Source: Bacillota bacterium
GTDB lineage: Bacteria > Bacillota_A > Clostridia > Christensenellales > Aristaeellaceae
DNA: 41,560 nucleotides
Direction of reading: 5' to 3'
NCBI GenBank assembly: GCA_023421735.1
Contig: JAEZSP010000036.1
Span: 1-41,560, forward strand
The translations under genes were made by a program, and so were the position numbers. Each line of letters opens with the position of its first letter. Position 1 is the first letter of the stretch. Of this stretch, positions 1-13,298 are shown one piece after another. A model generated the notes under the pieces. The model did not search any database. It was not told the DNA's origin and saw nothing but the letters and a program-made list of their open reading frames with translations.

Positions 1-1
1 T

Positions 2-622
2 TTTTCCGGCTACTTCTCACGTCGTCTTTTTTCGGCTCTTATGACCCCGTTTTTTCCCACTCAATCCCGGCCTTTCCCGGCCTTTCCCACCCCTAGAATA
101 CGTGACACAGTATGTGTTCCGTTACAATTGGGGCTTTTGCCCGCACGCGGCAATTACGACGCTTCGATCCCGCCCGGGTGGACGCCCGCGTTTATCGGAA
201 GCGTGCTTCGGCACGCCATATTGCCGGTCATGTCGTGGATGCTCACAACCATTGGCGGTTGGGCGCTTGGCATGAAGGCAATCTCGGTCTCGGTCCTCGG
301 CGAGGACTTTATCACCTCCGCGCGTGCGCGCGGACTGCCCGACAAGCGCATCGTGTGGGTATACGTAGGCAGAAACGCACTCCTTCCGCAGATTACACAC
401 CTGGCGATGTCATTTGGCATGATGTTCGCGGGCTCGGTACTCATCGAAAACATATTCGTCTACCCCGGAATGGGCTTCTTCTTCGGCCGGGCGATCACCG
501 CACGCGACTACCCCTTGATGCAGGGAATGTTCATGATTATCACCGTCGCGGTCGTCATCGCAAACCTGTTGGCCGAAATCCTCTATTCGGTCATTGATCC
601 GAGAATCAGGGAGGCGAGCTAA
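2..622 (+). CDS. oppB: Oligopeptide/dipeptide ABC transporter permease, OppB/DppB type (5' truncated)
   Basis: Inner-membrane permease half of a peptide ABC importer. The frame is open from base 2, but recognisable OppB homology starts only near base 115 with LGLLPARGNYD, the loop before the last membrane helices. It then runs through the EAA-like loop around DFITSARARGLPDKRIVWVY and ends normally in VIDPRIR. Family members have about 300-330 residues, so roughly the first half is missing. The first 110 bases are low-complexity C/T-rich sequence with a tandem cggccttt repeat and do not encode OppB-like residues; the ATG at 41 is therefore unlikely to be a real start. Its TAA overlaps the ATG of oppC (TAATG), as expected in an opp operon. 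The family is clear; the peptide specificity (Opp, Dpp or App) is not. Confidence 0.85.
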   Translation, partial: FSGYFSRRLFSALMTPFFPTQSRPFPAFPTPRIRDTVCVPLQLGLLPARGNYDASIPPGWTPAFIGSVLRHAILPVMSWMLTTIGGWALGMKAISVSVLGEDFITSARARGLPDKRIVWVYVGRNALLPQITHLAMSFGMMFAGSVLIENIFVYPGMGFFFGRAITARDYPLMQGMFMIITVAVVIANLLAEILYSVIDPRIREAS

Positions 623-1572
623 TGGCGAAGAAAATTCTGACGCGAAAGGCGAAGGAACTGGCAAAGGATAACGCCGCGCTCGCCAAGGCATATAACGTTT
701 CAAAATCCACGTCGCGCGATACGGCGATCAGTATTTTTAAATCCATCGTTCATAATCGGCGCGCGCTCATCGGGATGATCATCCTCATCGTCTATGTCCT
801 GCTCGCGGTCATAGGGCCGATGGTCGCCAATCCGAAGATGCTGAAGTCGGACATCAGAAACCGACTCGCGTCCCCCTCATGGGAACACCCGCTGGGCACG
901 GACAACAACGGGCGCGACACGCTGACGCAGTTTATCTACGGGGCGCGCAACGTTCTGACCGTCGCGTTCATCGCGGCCGTGATGACCATCCTCATTGCAA
1001 CGACCGTCGGCATGCTTTCGGGGCTGATCGGCGGCGTGGTCGATTCGGTGCTCATGTTTTTCACAAACATCATCCTGACGGTGCCGTCGATGCCCATCAT
1101 GATGCTCCTGGCGACCGTCATGTCCGCCGACAACCCGATCGCGTTTGGGTTCGTCCTCTCGATCTGGTCGTGGGCGGGATTGGCACGCGCGGTGCGCGCG
1201 CAGATTATGAGCGTCAAAAACCGCGATTATGTAGAAGCTGCGCGGATTCTCGGCATGCCGACGCGGCACATCGTGGTGGGTGAAATGCTGCCGAGCATCA
1301 CGAGCTATCTCACGATGAATCTCATCTTCTCGATGCGCGGCGCGATCTCCGCATCGGTGGGCCTGATGTTCCTGGGCCTCGCAAAATTCTCCGCGAGCCA
1401 CTGGGGCATGATGATTCAAATCGCCATTTCCTCGACGGGTGCGCTTTACGGATCCAGCGCGCTGGTCTACTTCCTGACCCCGGTCCTGGGCATTGCGATC
1501 TTCGGCATGGGCTGCTTCTTCTTCGCGAGCGGCCTGGACGAAGCGCTGAACCCGCGGCTGAGAACGCAGTGA
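622..1572 (+). CDS. oppC: Oligopeptide ABC transporter permease, OppC/DppC type
   Basis: Second membrane subunit of the peptide importer, 316 residues, the usual length. It has a long charged cytoplasmic N-terminus, a first helix near residues 48-70, the family loop HPLGTDNNGRD near 89-99, about five further helices, and the EAA loop DYVEAARILGMPTRHIVVGE that contacts the ATPases. It ends with the typical GLDEALNPRLR. The ATG is taken at 622 because it overlaps the oppB stop, implying coupled translation. It would pair with OppB in the membrane and be driven by the two ATPases just downstream. Gene naming is at family level. Confidence 0.93.
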   Translation: MAKKILTRKAKELAKDNAALAKAYNVSKSTSRDTAISIFKSIVHNRRALIGMIILIVYVLLAVIGPMVANPKMLKSDIRNRLASPSWEHPLGTDNNGRDTLTQFIYGARNVLTVAFIAAVMTILIATTVGMLSGLIGGVVDSVLMFFTNIILTVPSMPIMMLLATVMSADNPIAFGFVLSIWSWAGLARAVRAQIMSVKNRDYVEAARILGMPTRHIVVGEMLPSITSYLTMNLIFSMRGAISASVGLMFLGLAKFSASHWGMMIQIAISSTGALYGSSALVYFLTPVLGIAIFGMGCFFFASGLDEALNPRLRTQ

Positions 1573-1582
1573 GGGCACAAAC

Positions 1583-2578
1583 ATGACAGAAACAAAAACG
1601 CGTCCCGATGTCATCCTTGAGTTCCGGGACATTTGCGTGGACTTCCCGCTCAAGCGCGGAGTTCTGCGTGCGGTTGACCACGTGACGTTGCCCGTGTACC
1701 GCGGCGAAATCTTAGGTGTGGTGGGCGAATCCGGCAGCGGAAAATCCACGCTCGCCTGCACCGCGCTGAACATCGTGTCCGCGCCCGGCTCCATCACAAA
1801 CGGCGAGGTGCGTTTCGAAGGCGAAAACATACTCAAATACGCGCCCAGCCAGACGCGGCAATTCAACTGGCACAGCGTCGCGATGATCTTCCAGGCGGCG
1901 CAGAATTCACTCAATCCCATCCTGCGCGTGCGGGATGTGTTCCTCGAGACCGTGCGTGCGCACGACCCCTCCGCGCGGGAAAAGGACGTGTTCGAGAAGG
2001 CGGCCCAGCTCATGCGCCATGTGCGGCTCACGCCCGAGCAGGTGCTGCCCGCGTACCCGCACCAGCTTTCAGGCGGCATGAAGCAACGCGCGATCATTGC
2101 GCTCGCGCTCATCCTCGACCCAAAGGTGCTCGTGCTCGACGAGCCGACCACCGCGCTCGATGTCATTACACAGGCCTACATCATGAACATCTTAAAGCAA
2201 ATCCACGACGAGATCGGGATCACCATGATTTTCAACACCCACGATGTGGCGATCGTGGGCAAAATGGCCGACCGGATGGCGGTCATGTACGGCGGGCAGA
2301 TCGTGGAGCTTGGGACGACGTTTGACATCTTCTACGACGCGCGGCACCCCTACACGCGCGGGCTCATTCAGGCGGCGCCCTCCCTGCGCGACGACATCAC
2401 CCAACGGCGCGCCATTCCCGGCACACCGCCCGACCTCATCAGCCCGCCGCCGAACTGCCGCTTCGCGCCCAGATGTCAATTGGCGGGAAAATGCCTCAAC
2501 GACCGCGCGCCGGCGCTTTTCGAGGTCGCCCCCGGGCACTTCACGAGCTGCGATGCGAACACGAAGGAGGGCGCGTGA
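1583..2578 (+). CDS. oppD: Oligopeptide ABC transporter ATP-binding protein, OppD/DppD type
   Basis: ATPase of the peptide importer, 331 residues. Walker A is GESGSGKST at residues 48-56, the Q-loop is in MIFQAAQNSLNP near 104, the signature LSGGMKQR is at 162-169, and Walker B is LVLDEP near 183-188. The D-loop and the switch histidine (NTHD) follow. The C-terminal oligo_HPY extension carries the cysteine-bearing segment CRFAPRCQLAGKC typical of OppD/DppD. The start ATG at 1583 has a GAGGG ribosome site 10 bases after the oppC stop. It forms the asymmetric ATPase pair with the next gene. Confidence 0.94.
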   Translation: MTETKTRPDVILEFRDICVDFPLKRGVLRAVDHVTLPVYRGEILGVVGESGSGKSTLACTALNIVSAPGSITNGEVRFEGENILKYAPSQTRQFNWHSVAMIFQAAQNSLNPILRVRDVFLETVRAHDPSAREKDVFEKAAQLMRHVRLTPEQVLPAYPHQLSGGMKQRAIIALALILDPKVLVLDEPTTALDVITQAYIMNILKQIHDEIGITMIFNTHDVAIVGKMADRMAVMYGGQIVELGTTFDIFYDARHPYTRGLIQAAPSLRDDITQRRAIPGTPPDLISPPPNCRFAPRCQLAGKCLNDRAPALFEVAPGHFTSCDANTKEGA

Positions 2579-2579
2579 C

Positions 2580-3602
2580 ATGGCGGAAAACAGAACTCCT
2601 CTCATGCGGCTCGAAGACGTAAGCATGATTTTTGAGAACAATCCCGGCGCATTCCAAAAGAAAAAGCGCGTTGGCGCGATGCTGAACGTTTCCTTCGATG
2701 TGAACCCCGGCGAAATCATCGCCATCGTGGGCGAATCCGGTTGCGGCAAGACGACCATTGGAAAGACCATAACGGGCATTCACACGCCGACGAGCGGTCG
2801 CGTGCTCTATAACGGCGCGGACATCGCCAAGATCAGCAAAAAATCGGCTGCGTTTCGCGATTACCGATTGGGCGTACAGATCGTGCATCAGGATTCCTAC
2901 GCTGCGCTGAACCCCTCGCGCACCATTTTCCAATCGCTGAGCGCTCCCATTTTGCAACACAAGATCGCGACGAATCGCCTGGAAACGCTCGCCCAACTGG
3001 TCGACCTTTTTACCTTGGTGGGTCTGACGCCCGCGGAGGATTTTCTCTTCAAGTACCCGCATCAGCTCTCCGGCGGCCAGCGGCAGCGGACGCTCCTGGC
3101 CCGCGCGCTGTCGGTGCGGCCGAAGCTGATCGTCGCGGATGAGCCGGTTTCTATGGTCGACGTATCGCTGCGGATTTCGCTTCTGGACCTCATGGCACAG
3201 ATGAACCGGGAGATGAACGTTGCGTTCATCTACATCACCCACGACCTTGCGACCGCGCGGTATATCGCAAAAAACGGACGCATCGTCGTCATGTATCTCG
3301 GCAAGATCGTCGAGACGGGCGACCTGAACGAAGTGCTGGAACATCCCCATCATCCGTACTTGCAGGCGCTGATTGCCGCCATTCCGCTGCCTGACCCGAA
3401 AATTTCGCGGCTCAACACGAAATTGCCGCTCCGCTCGGTCGATATGCCCTCGAACGTAAATCCCCCGCCGGGTTGCCGGTTCCATCCGCGCTGCCCGTAC
3501 TGGAAGCAGATTTGCGCCGAGAAGGAACCGGAACTGCGCCCCTATGAAGGCGGACAGATCGCTTGCCACTTTGCGGAAGAAATTCCGCCGTGGAAGTGGT
3601 GA
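2580..3602 (+). CDS. oppF: Oligopeptide ABC transporter ATP-binding protein, OppF/DppF type
   Basis: Second ATPase of the importer, 340 residues. Walker A is GESGCGKTT at 51-59. A signature LSGGQRQR and a Walker B ending ADEPVSMVD follow. The C-terminus has the oligo_HPY segment GCRFHPRCPYWKQIC. The same frame is open about 330 bases upstream, but that stretch lies inside oppD; the start at 2580 is chosen because AAGGAGG lies about 10 bases upstream and overlaps the end of oppD, and because homology begins right there. VSMVD in place of TSALD after Walker B is common in this subfamily. Confidence 0.94.
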   Translation: MAENRTPLMRLEDVSMIFENNPGAFQKKKRVGAMLNVSFDVNPGEIIAIVGESGCGKTTIGKTITGIHTPTSGRVLYNGADIAKISKKSAAFRDYRLGVQIVHQDSYAALNPSRTIFQSLSAPILQHKIATNRLETLAQLVDLFTLVGLTPAEDFLFKYPHQLSGGQRQRTLLARALSVRPKLIVADEPVSMVDVSLRISLLDLMAQMNREMNVAFIYITHDLATARYIAKNGRIVVMYLGKIVETGDLNEVLEHPHHPYLQALIAAIPLPDPKISRLNTKLPLRSVDMPSNVNPPPGCRFHPRCPYWKQICAEKEPELRPYEGGQIACHFAEEIPPWKW

Positions 3603-3610
3603 TCTCAGCC

Positions 3611-3958
3611 ATGCGAAACACGCGAAATGCGCGCGACCGGGTCGCCGTCAGCGCGGCAGTTCAGTACATCGCGCGCGCGGCACTTTTCATGGCTGCGGCA
3701 TTTTTCCTCCTCGCGCTCGCGGCACTCCTGTTCATGTCGCCAAACGCCGTCTCGCGCGGCATCTACGCAGTCGTGCTCGGCCTGAACGCGCTCGTCATCG
3801 TGGGGGCGCTACTCCTGACGCGCTTCATGCGCCGCTCCGACGAGAAGTACGCCCAGAAAAAGAAGGCGGAACGCACGGAACCGGGGATTGATGCGTGGCT
3901 GGAAACGCACGAAAGGGATGCCGGGGACGCTGCCCCCGGTTCCCCGCCAAAGGGCTGA
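3611..3958 (+). CDS. Small membrane protein of unknown function (two predicted helices)
   Basis: A 115-residue protein 8 bases after oppF, so probably the last gene of the opp operon. A basic N-terminus (MRNTRNARDR) is followed by hydrophobic segments at about 19-41 and 48-70, then a charged tail (RFMRRSDEKYAQKKKAERTEP) that should lie in the cytoplasm. No family is recognised. The ATG at 3611 gives a natural basic N-terminus; in-frame GTG codons at 3596 and 3599 are alternatives that overlap oppF. It could be an accessory of the transporter or merely co-transcribed; the sequence does not decide. Confidence 0.6.
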   Translation: MRNTRNARDRVAVSAAVQYIARAALFMAAAFFLLALAALLFMSPNAVSRGIYAVVLGLNALVIVGALLLTRFMRRSDEKYAQKKKAERTEPGIDAWLETHERDAGDAAPGSPPKG

Positions 3959-3997
3959 TCCGATTCCAAACCGGGTGGGAATCCTGGTTCTATCCGT

Positions 3998-4030
3998 CGG
4001 CGGCGCGGGAGTACAATCCCCGCGCCGCCG
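3998..4030 (+). terminator. Terminator-like hairpin after the opp operon
   Basis: A perfect 12-bp stem, CGGCGGCGCGGG (3998-4009) with CCCGCGCCGCCG (4019-4030) and a 9-base loop, lies 40 bases after the last gene of the opp operon. It is followed by aaatgtgtttt, a weak U-rich stretch, so termination is likely but the U-run is poor. It sits between two convergent units (opp operon and lacZ). Confidence 0.5.
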
Positions 4031-4186
4031 AAATGTGTTTTGGGGGACGATTTGACAGGGTGGCAAAGGGACACCCGCTCACCTGCCCCTTGGTTGCTTA
4101 TCCTGCACGCAGGGGAAGCAGCCTCGCAGGGCGGGTGGGCGGGTGTGGCCTGTCAAGTGAACTCCCGAAAAGCGGCGTGCCGTTTT

Positions 4187-8577
<4,391 letters not shown>

Positions 8578-8585
<8 letters not shown>

Positions 8586-10131
8586 CTTTCACGTCTCCCT
8601 TGCTTGCCTGCATGATCAGGTTCATGATGTATTCCTGGCTCGCCTCGGCGTACGGCACCTCGCCGACGATTTTGCCCTCGCACATGACGTAAATCCGGTC
8701 GCACATGCCCAACAGTTCCGGCAATTCCGAGGAAACCATGAGTACGCACTTGCCCGCCGCGACGAGCTCGTTGATGATCACGTAGATTTCGTATTTGGCG
8801 TTGACGTCGATGCCGCGCGTGGGTTCGTCGAGCATCATGACGTCCGGTTCGGCGAACATCCACTTGCCGACGAGCACCTTTTGCTGATTTCCGCCGGAGA
8901 GATTGTCGACGTCGACCTCGACGTCCGGTGCCTTCACGCGCAGATTGACCCGCGCCTTTTCTGCCGCACGCGCCTCGGCGTCCGTGTCGATCACGCCGCG
9001 GTTTGCGACAAACGCCATGCGCGAAAGCGTTGTATTATGCTTGATGGAGTTTGAAAGCACGAGTCCGTCGCCCTTGCGGTCCTCCGTCACATACGCAAGC
9101 CCCGCGTGGATCGCCGCGGAAATGGAGCCGATGCCGAGCACCTTTCCGTCCTTTTTGACCGTTCCGGTGATCTTCGTGCCATAGGCCCGCCCAAAGACCG
9201 ACTGGCACAGCTCCGTGCGTCCTGCGCCGATCAACCCCGCGATCCCGACGACCTCGCCACGCCGGACGAAGAGCGAAACGTCGTCCACAACCTTGCGCTC
9301 TGGATAGAGCGGATGATACACCGTCCAGTTTTCGACCTCGAACGCCTTTTCGCCGATCTGCGGCGTGCGTTTCGGAAAGCGGTCGACCATCTCGCGACCA
9401 ACCATGCCCTTGATGATGCGCGCTTCGCTAACCGGCCTGCCGCGCTCGTTGTCGAGCGTCTCGATCACCATGCCGTCGCGAATGACTGTAATCTTGTCGG
9501 ACACATAGGCGATCTCGCCCAGCTTGTGGGAGATGATGATCGAGGTGATGCCCCGGTTTTTCTTGAATTCGATCAAAAGGTCGAGGAGCTTCTTCGAATC
9601 GATTTCGTTGAGCGAACTCGTCGGCTCGTCAAGGATCAAAAGGCGCACGTTCTTCGCAAGCGCCTTCGCAATCTCAACAAGCTGCTGCTTGCCGGTGCCG
9701 ATATCCTTAATGAGCGTCTCGGGGCTTTCCATAAGCCCGACCATGCGCATGTATTTGCGCGCCTGATCGTTGGTCAAATCCCAATTAATGACACTCAACC
9801 TGCTGCGCTCATTTCCGAGAAACATGTTTTCCGCGATCGAGAGATAGGGCACAAGCGCCAACTCCTGATGGATGATGACGATGCCCTTCTTCTCCGAGTC
9901 GCGGATGTTGCGAAAGCGGCATTCGACGCCCTCATAGACAATCTCGCCCGCATAATCGCCATGCGGGTAGATGCCGGAGAGTACGTTCATGAGGGTGGAC
10001 TTCCCCGCCCCGTTCTCGCCCACGAGCGCGTGGATTTCCCCTTCCTCGACGACGAGATTGACGTCGCTGAGCGCCTTGACGCCCGGGAATTCCTTCGTGA
10101 TCGCGCGCATCTCAAGCAATGTGTTTGCCAT
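8578..10131 (-). CDS. mmsA: Multiple-monosaccharide ABC transporter ATP-binding protein, MmsA/GguA
   Basis: Double-domain sugar ATPase of 517 residues. The first domain has Walker A GENGAGKST (38-46), Walker B LLILDEPTSSLN and a degenerate signature (GTGKQQLVEIAKAL). The second has a degenerate Walker A (GLIGAGRTELCQSVFGR), the signature LSGGNQQKV and Walker B MMLDEPTRGIDV. This asymmetry is normal for the RbsA/XylG/MmsA family. It energises import through MmsB. It lies 68 bases after the binding-protein gene, with a strong hairpin in the gap. Confidence 0.94.
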
Positions 10132-10152
10132 TTTCAGTCATTCCTCAATTCC

Positions 10153-10183
10153 AAAACGAGGGGGCGGGAAACCCGCCACCCTC
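10153..10183 (-). terminator. Intra-operon hairpin (attenuator or mRNA stabiliser) between chvE-like gene and mmsA
   Basis: GAGGGGGCGGG (10158-10168), loop AAA, then CCCGCC, one bulged base, and CCCTC (10172-10183): 11 base pairs. On the minus strand it is followed by CGTTTTGG, a short U-run. Such hairpins 3' of binding-protein genes are known to make the binding protein more abundant than its permease and ATPase, by partial termination or by protecting the upstream mRNA from 3' decay. Which of the two acts here is inference. Confidence 0.6.
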
Positions 10184-10199
10184 ATCGGCATGCCCCTGG

Positions 10200-11255
10200 T
10201 TACTGCGCCAGATCGGCCTGCGTGTAATAGCCGGAGTCGATCAGCAGTTCCTTGTAGTTATCGATATTCGCAAACACCGGATCGCACAGGAAGGAGGGCA
10301 CCACCTTCACGCCGTTGTCGTAAGTCGTGGTGTCGTTGACCGGAACTTCTTCGCCCTTCATGATGGCGTCAACCATGGTGACCACCTGGGAAGCGAGCGT
10401 GCGGGTGTCTTTAAACACCGACATCGCCTGATAGCCCGCGATGATGTTCTTGGTGTTCGCAACATCGCAGTCCTGACCGGTGATGACCGGGAAATCGTCG
10501 AGGGTGAAGCCCGCGGCGATCAGGGAATTGGTGATGCCCAGCGCCAGCGAGTCATTCGGGGAGAGCACGAGGTCGAGCTTCGTGCCGTCCGCGTAGTAAG
10601 CGGTCAGCAGGTTATCCATGCGCTCCTGCGCGGTCTGGGTCGACCACGAGAGGATGGCGCAGGTCTCAAAGTCCATCTGGCCGGAAACCACGTTCAACGT
10701 GCCCGCCTCGATGTAGGGCTTGAGAAGGTCCATCGCGCCGTTATAGAAATACGTCGCGTTGTTGTCATCCGGAGAGCCTGCAAAGACCTCCATGTTGAAC
10801 GTCTTGTCGGTATTCGCCAGATCGAAGCGGTCGATCAGGTACTGTCCCTGAATCGCGCCGACCTTGTAATTGTCGAAGGTCGCATAATAGTCCACGGCAT
10901 CGGTATCGCGGATCAGACGGTCATACGCGATGACCGGAATGCCTTCGTCCTTCGCAGTCGCGAGAACGGTGCCGAGCGCGGACCCGTCGATGGAGGCGAT
11001 CACCAGCACGTCGACGCCATTGAGGATCATGTTCTCAAGGTCGGAAACCTGCTGCGCGGTGTCGTTATCGGAGTAGGTCAGAATGACTTCATAGCCGGCG
11101 GCCTCAAGCTGCGCCTTCATGTTTGCGCCGTCCTGGTTCCACCGCTGGAGACTCTGGGTGGGCATTGCAACGCCGATTTTCCCCTCGGCGGCAGCCGACA
11201 CACCCATCGCGACAACCAGCATGAGCACGAGCGCGGTGATGAGTATCTTCTTCAT
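10200..11255 (-). CDS. chvE: Monosaccharide ABC transporter substrate-binding protein, ChvE-like
   Basis: Periplasmic-binding-protein type I receptor, 351 residues. The N-terminus MKKILITALVLMLVVAMG is a Sec signal peptide with likely cleavage near SAAA-EG. The mature part opens with IGVAMPTQSLQRWNQDG, hallmark of the ChvE/multiple-sugar group, and contains the sugar-site segments SIDGSAL, AYDRLIRDT and LSPNDSLALGI. No lipobox cysteine is present although Gram-positive binding proteins are usually lipoproteins. The ATG at 11255 is chosen over the in-frame GTG at 11261 because AGAGGG then sits 8 bases upstream. First gene of the chvE-mmsA-mmsB operon. The sugar (glucose, galactose, arabinose or xylose type) cannot be fixed from sequence. 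Confidence 0.93.
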   Translation of the reverse strand: MKKILITALVLMLVVAMGVSAAAEGKIGVAMPTQSLQRWNQDGANMKAQLEAAGYEVILTYSDNDTAQQVSDLENMILNGVDVLVIASIDGSALGTVLATAKDEGIPVIAYDRLIRDTDAVDYYATFDNYKVGAIQGQYLIDRFDLANTDKTFNMEVFAGSPDDNNATYFYNGAMDLLKPYIEAGTLNVVSGQMDFETCAILSWSTQTAQERMDNLLTAYYADGTKLDLVLSPNDSLALGITNSLIAAGFTLDDFPVITGQDCDVANTKNIIAGYQAMSVFKDTRTLASQVVTMVDAIMKGEEVPVNDTTTYDNGVKVVPSFLCDPVFANIDNYKELLIDSGYYTQADLAQ

Positions 11256-11321
11256 AGGCACATCCCTCTTTCTCTATTTTACCGACACGATACGTGCCGA
11301 TAACTACATATGAACAAATTC

Positions 11322-11350
11322 ATTATATCAATACGCGCAAGATTCGTAAA
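11322..11350 (-). promoter_or_regulatory. Sigma-A promoter of the chvE-mmsA-mmsB operon
   Basis: Minus strand TTTACG (11345-11350), 17-base spacer, TATAAT (11322-11327); the gene starts 66 bases further on. The -10 is perfect and the -35 matches at four positions. Confidence 0.55.
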
Positions 11351-11412
11351 TATTCCGTCCTTCCCTTAAAGCGTTTTGACCAAAGGTTAGGAAAAATATG
11401 AACAAACATCGG

Positions 11413-11434
11413 AAAAAAGCGCCCTTTTGGGCGC
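11413..11434 (-). terminator. Intrinsic terminator of the glycosidase-like gene
   Basis: GCGCCC (11419-11424), loop TTTT, GGGCGC (11429-11434), followed on the minus strand by six U (complement of 11413-11418). It lies 22 bases after the stop of the gene ending at 11456 and ahead of the chvE promoter, so it separates two leftward units. Confidence 0.8.
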
Positions 11435-11455
11435 ATCAAGTTTTGTCATTTTATG

Positions 11456-13276
11456 TCAATCTTTGTGTGCAAGGGCGGCGAGCGCCGCTTCGATGTTGAT
11501 TGCGCTTTCCCATGGGCGGCAGCGCGTCCCAAGGGGACGGTTGTCCTCGTAGTATTCCACCCATGCCCCCGCGCTGTCGCGGATGGAAAGCATGCGATGG
11601 AGCAGGTCATCCGCCGGGAGGCCGCACTTTTTCGCGGCAAAGAGAATCAGCCCGTAGTCGTAGCCGAGACTCTTTTTCCCGCCGGGCAGGGAAGACACCG
11701 TGCCCGTTTCGCGCAAGGACGCGAGGATTGACGCAACGCCCGCGCGAATTTCAGCCTCAGGAACCAATTCGGAATCCATATACGCGTGCATCAAGAGGGT
11801 TGACGTAAGGGGATACTCCGTCTCCGGCGCTTGTGGGAGAGGCCCCTTGTGATAGCACGCGGGGCAGACGTAATTGGAATCATTCAGCCGCCGCAACCAG
11901 CCAAAACCCATGCAGCCCTCCCCGCCGCGCAGGCAAACGCCATGGCGGAACAGGGGAAACGCGAGGCCGTCGCGCCGCATGCGGCTGTTGGCGATCCACC
12001 CTTCCCCGCGGCGAAAATTCGCCCGATAGGCGGACGTCGCGCGCCGAACGGCGTCCTGAATCTCAACCGGGAAATCGGGTGTCAGCGCGGCATATCGCTG
12101 TGCGCCCCGGATGAAGAGCATGGTCGCCTCCATGGAACCGTCGAGCAAGATGCTGCGCGGGAGGATGCCGCCTGCGACGTAGGTTTCGTCGCCGTTGAAG
12201 GGGAGCATGTCCCGGTGGATCGCCTGCATCTGCGCCCGAAGCGCCCAATCGAGCATGGGTCGAAGCGTCTCAAAGAAGGCGCGGTCACCCGTGGCGTCGA
12301 GATAATCGCATGCCTGCGCGACGAGATAGCCCGTGATCTCTGCGCGGTCGTCCTCGTGGACGTGGAACAGATCCGGGACGCCGATGCCCTGCGCATTCCG
12401 GATGTATCCCGCCTTTTCAAACGTATCTTTGTAAAAACGAAGGATTTTCCCGGCCTCCTCAAAGCAGCCCAACGCGAGTAGCCCACGCGACACGCCGTAC
12501 TGATCGCGCACATAGCCCATGTGATAATTGCTGCCCGCGAGCACCCCGCCGGATTCTCCCTGCTGGGCGCGGATGAGGAGCGCCACGTCGTCCGCCGCCG
12601 CGACGACTTCGGCATGCAGGGGATGGCTTTCGTCGAGCGGGCGCGCATTCTCCCGCCGCCTGTGCAAAAACGCCGTATCAGATGTGCGCCGTGCAAGTGC
12701 GAGGGCATCAAAGCCCCCCTGGATCGCATGCCGCAAATCGGATGTACAGGATTCGAGGTCGCCGCAGGCAACAAACAGCGCGCCATCCCCCCGCGCGGTA
12801 AACACGATCTCGTCGCTCACCCGTTCCGCTTCACAATCACCCATAAACGCAATCTGCATGAAGCGGTACTCGTGCGTGGGGTACCAGTTGTAGGCGGGTG
12901 TTCCGCCGGGGATCGTGAGCAGGTACGCATCCGCACAGTCCGGGAACATCTCCCGGTTGCGCAAAAGCCGAAATCCCTTTCCGTCAATCTTCCATCTGGC
13001 AGATGCGGTTAAGCGCCACCGCCTTGCAAGGCAAGAGACGTCCTCTCCCACCGTATCCTCGTACATTCCTTCCGGCGCCAAATGGCGATAGACGCCGCCA
13101 TGTACATCGCGGATGGGCGGCACAAAACCGCATGCGTCCACGCGGCGCAGGGAGAGCGCCGTCGGTGCGGTATAAGGTTCGCCAAACACCTGTTCCCACT
13201 GCCCACCGTTCCCGTATGCGATGATCCTGCCGTTTCCGAGCGCCCACAGCGCGCCGTCATTTGTTTCAAGTGTCAT
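11456..13276 (-). CDS. Glycosidase-like protein, (alpha/alpha)6-barrel type, family not assigned
   Basis: A 606-residue protein without signal peptide. The N-terminal third is beta-rich (WALGNGRIIAYGNGGQWEQVF), and the rest is helical with segments resembling six-hairpin glycosidases such as glucoamylase-like GH15 proteins: GSNYHMGYVRDQYGVSRGLLALG, FHVHEDDRAEITGYLVAQAC, LPFNGDETYVAGG, and a C-terminal RCRPWESAINIEAAL. The acidic residues in NGDETY and HEDDRAE are candidate catalytic residues by inference only. A four-cysteine segment around CLRGGEGCMGF and YVCPACYH could bind metal. The ATG at 13276 is chosen because GAGGGGG lies 6 bases upstream; the ATG at 13282 would abut it. It has its own promoter and terminator. 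Placement beside lacZ and a monosaccharide importer suggests an oligosaccharide-processing role. Confidence 0.65.
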   Translation of the reverse strand: MTLETNDGALWALGNGRIIAYGNGGQWEQVFGEPYTAPTALSLRRVDACGFVPPIRDVHGGVYRHLAPEGMYEDTVGEDVSCLARRWRLTASARWKIDGKGFRLLRNREMFPDCADAYLLTIPGGTPAYNWYPTHEYRFMQIAFMGDCEAERVSDEIVFTARGDGALFVACGDLESCTSDLRHAIQGGFDALALARRTSDTAFLHRRRENARPLDESHPLHAEVVAAADDVALLIRAQQGESGGVLAGSNYHMGYVRDQYGVSRGLLALGCFEEAGKILRFYKDTFEKAGYIRNAQGIGVPDLFHVHEDDRAEITGYLVAQACDYLDATGDRAFFETLRPMLDWALRAQMQAIHRDMLPFNGDETYVAGGILPRSILLDGSMEATMLFIRGAQRYAALTPDFPVEIQDAVRRATSAYRANFRRGEGWIANSRMRRDGLAFPLFRHGVCLRGGEGCMGFGWLRRLNDSNYVCPACYHKGPLPQAPETEYPLTSTLLMHAYMDSELVPEAEIRAGVASILASLRETGTVSSLPGGKKSLGYDYGLILFAAKKCGLPADDLLHRMLSIRDSAGAWVEYYEDNRPLGTRCRPWESAINIEAALAALAHKD

Positions 13277-13298
13277 GCTCATCCCCCTCTTTCGCAAC

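Noticed and set aside
877..2166. Long minus-strand open frame opposite oppC and oppD
   Set aside because: Antisense shadow with low-complexity Arg/His/Asp-rich translation; both plus-strand genes are unmistakable.
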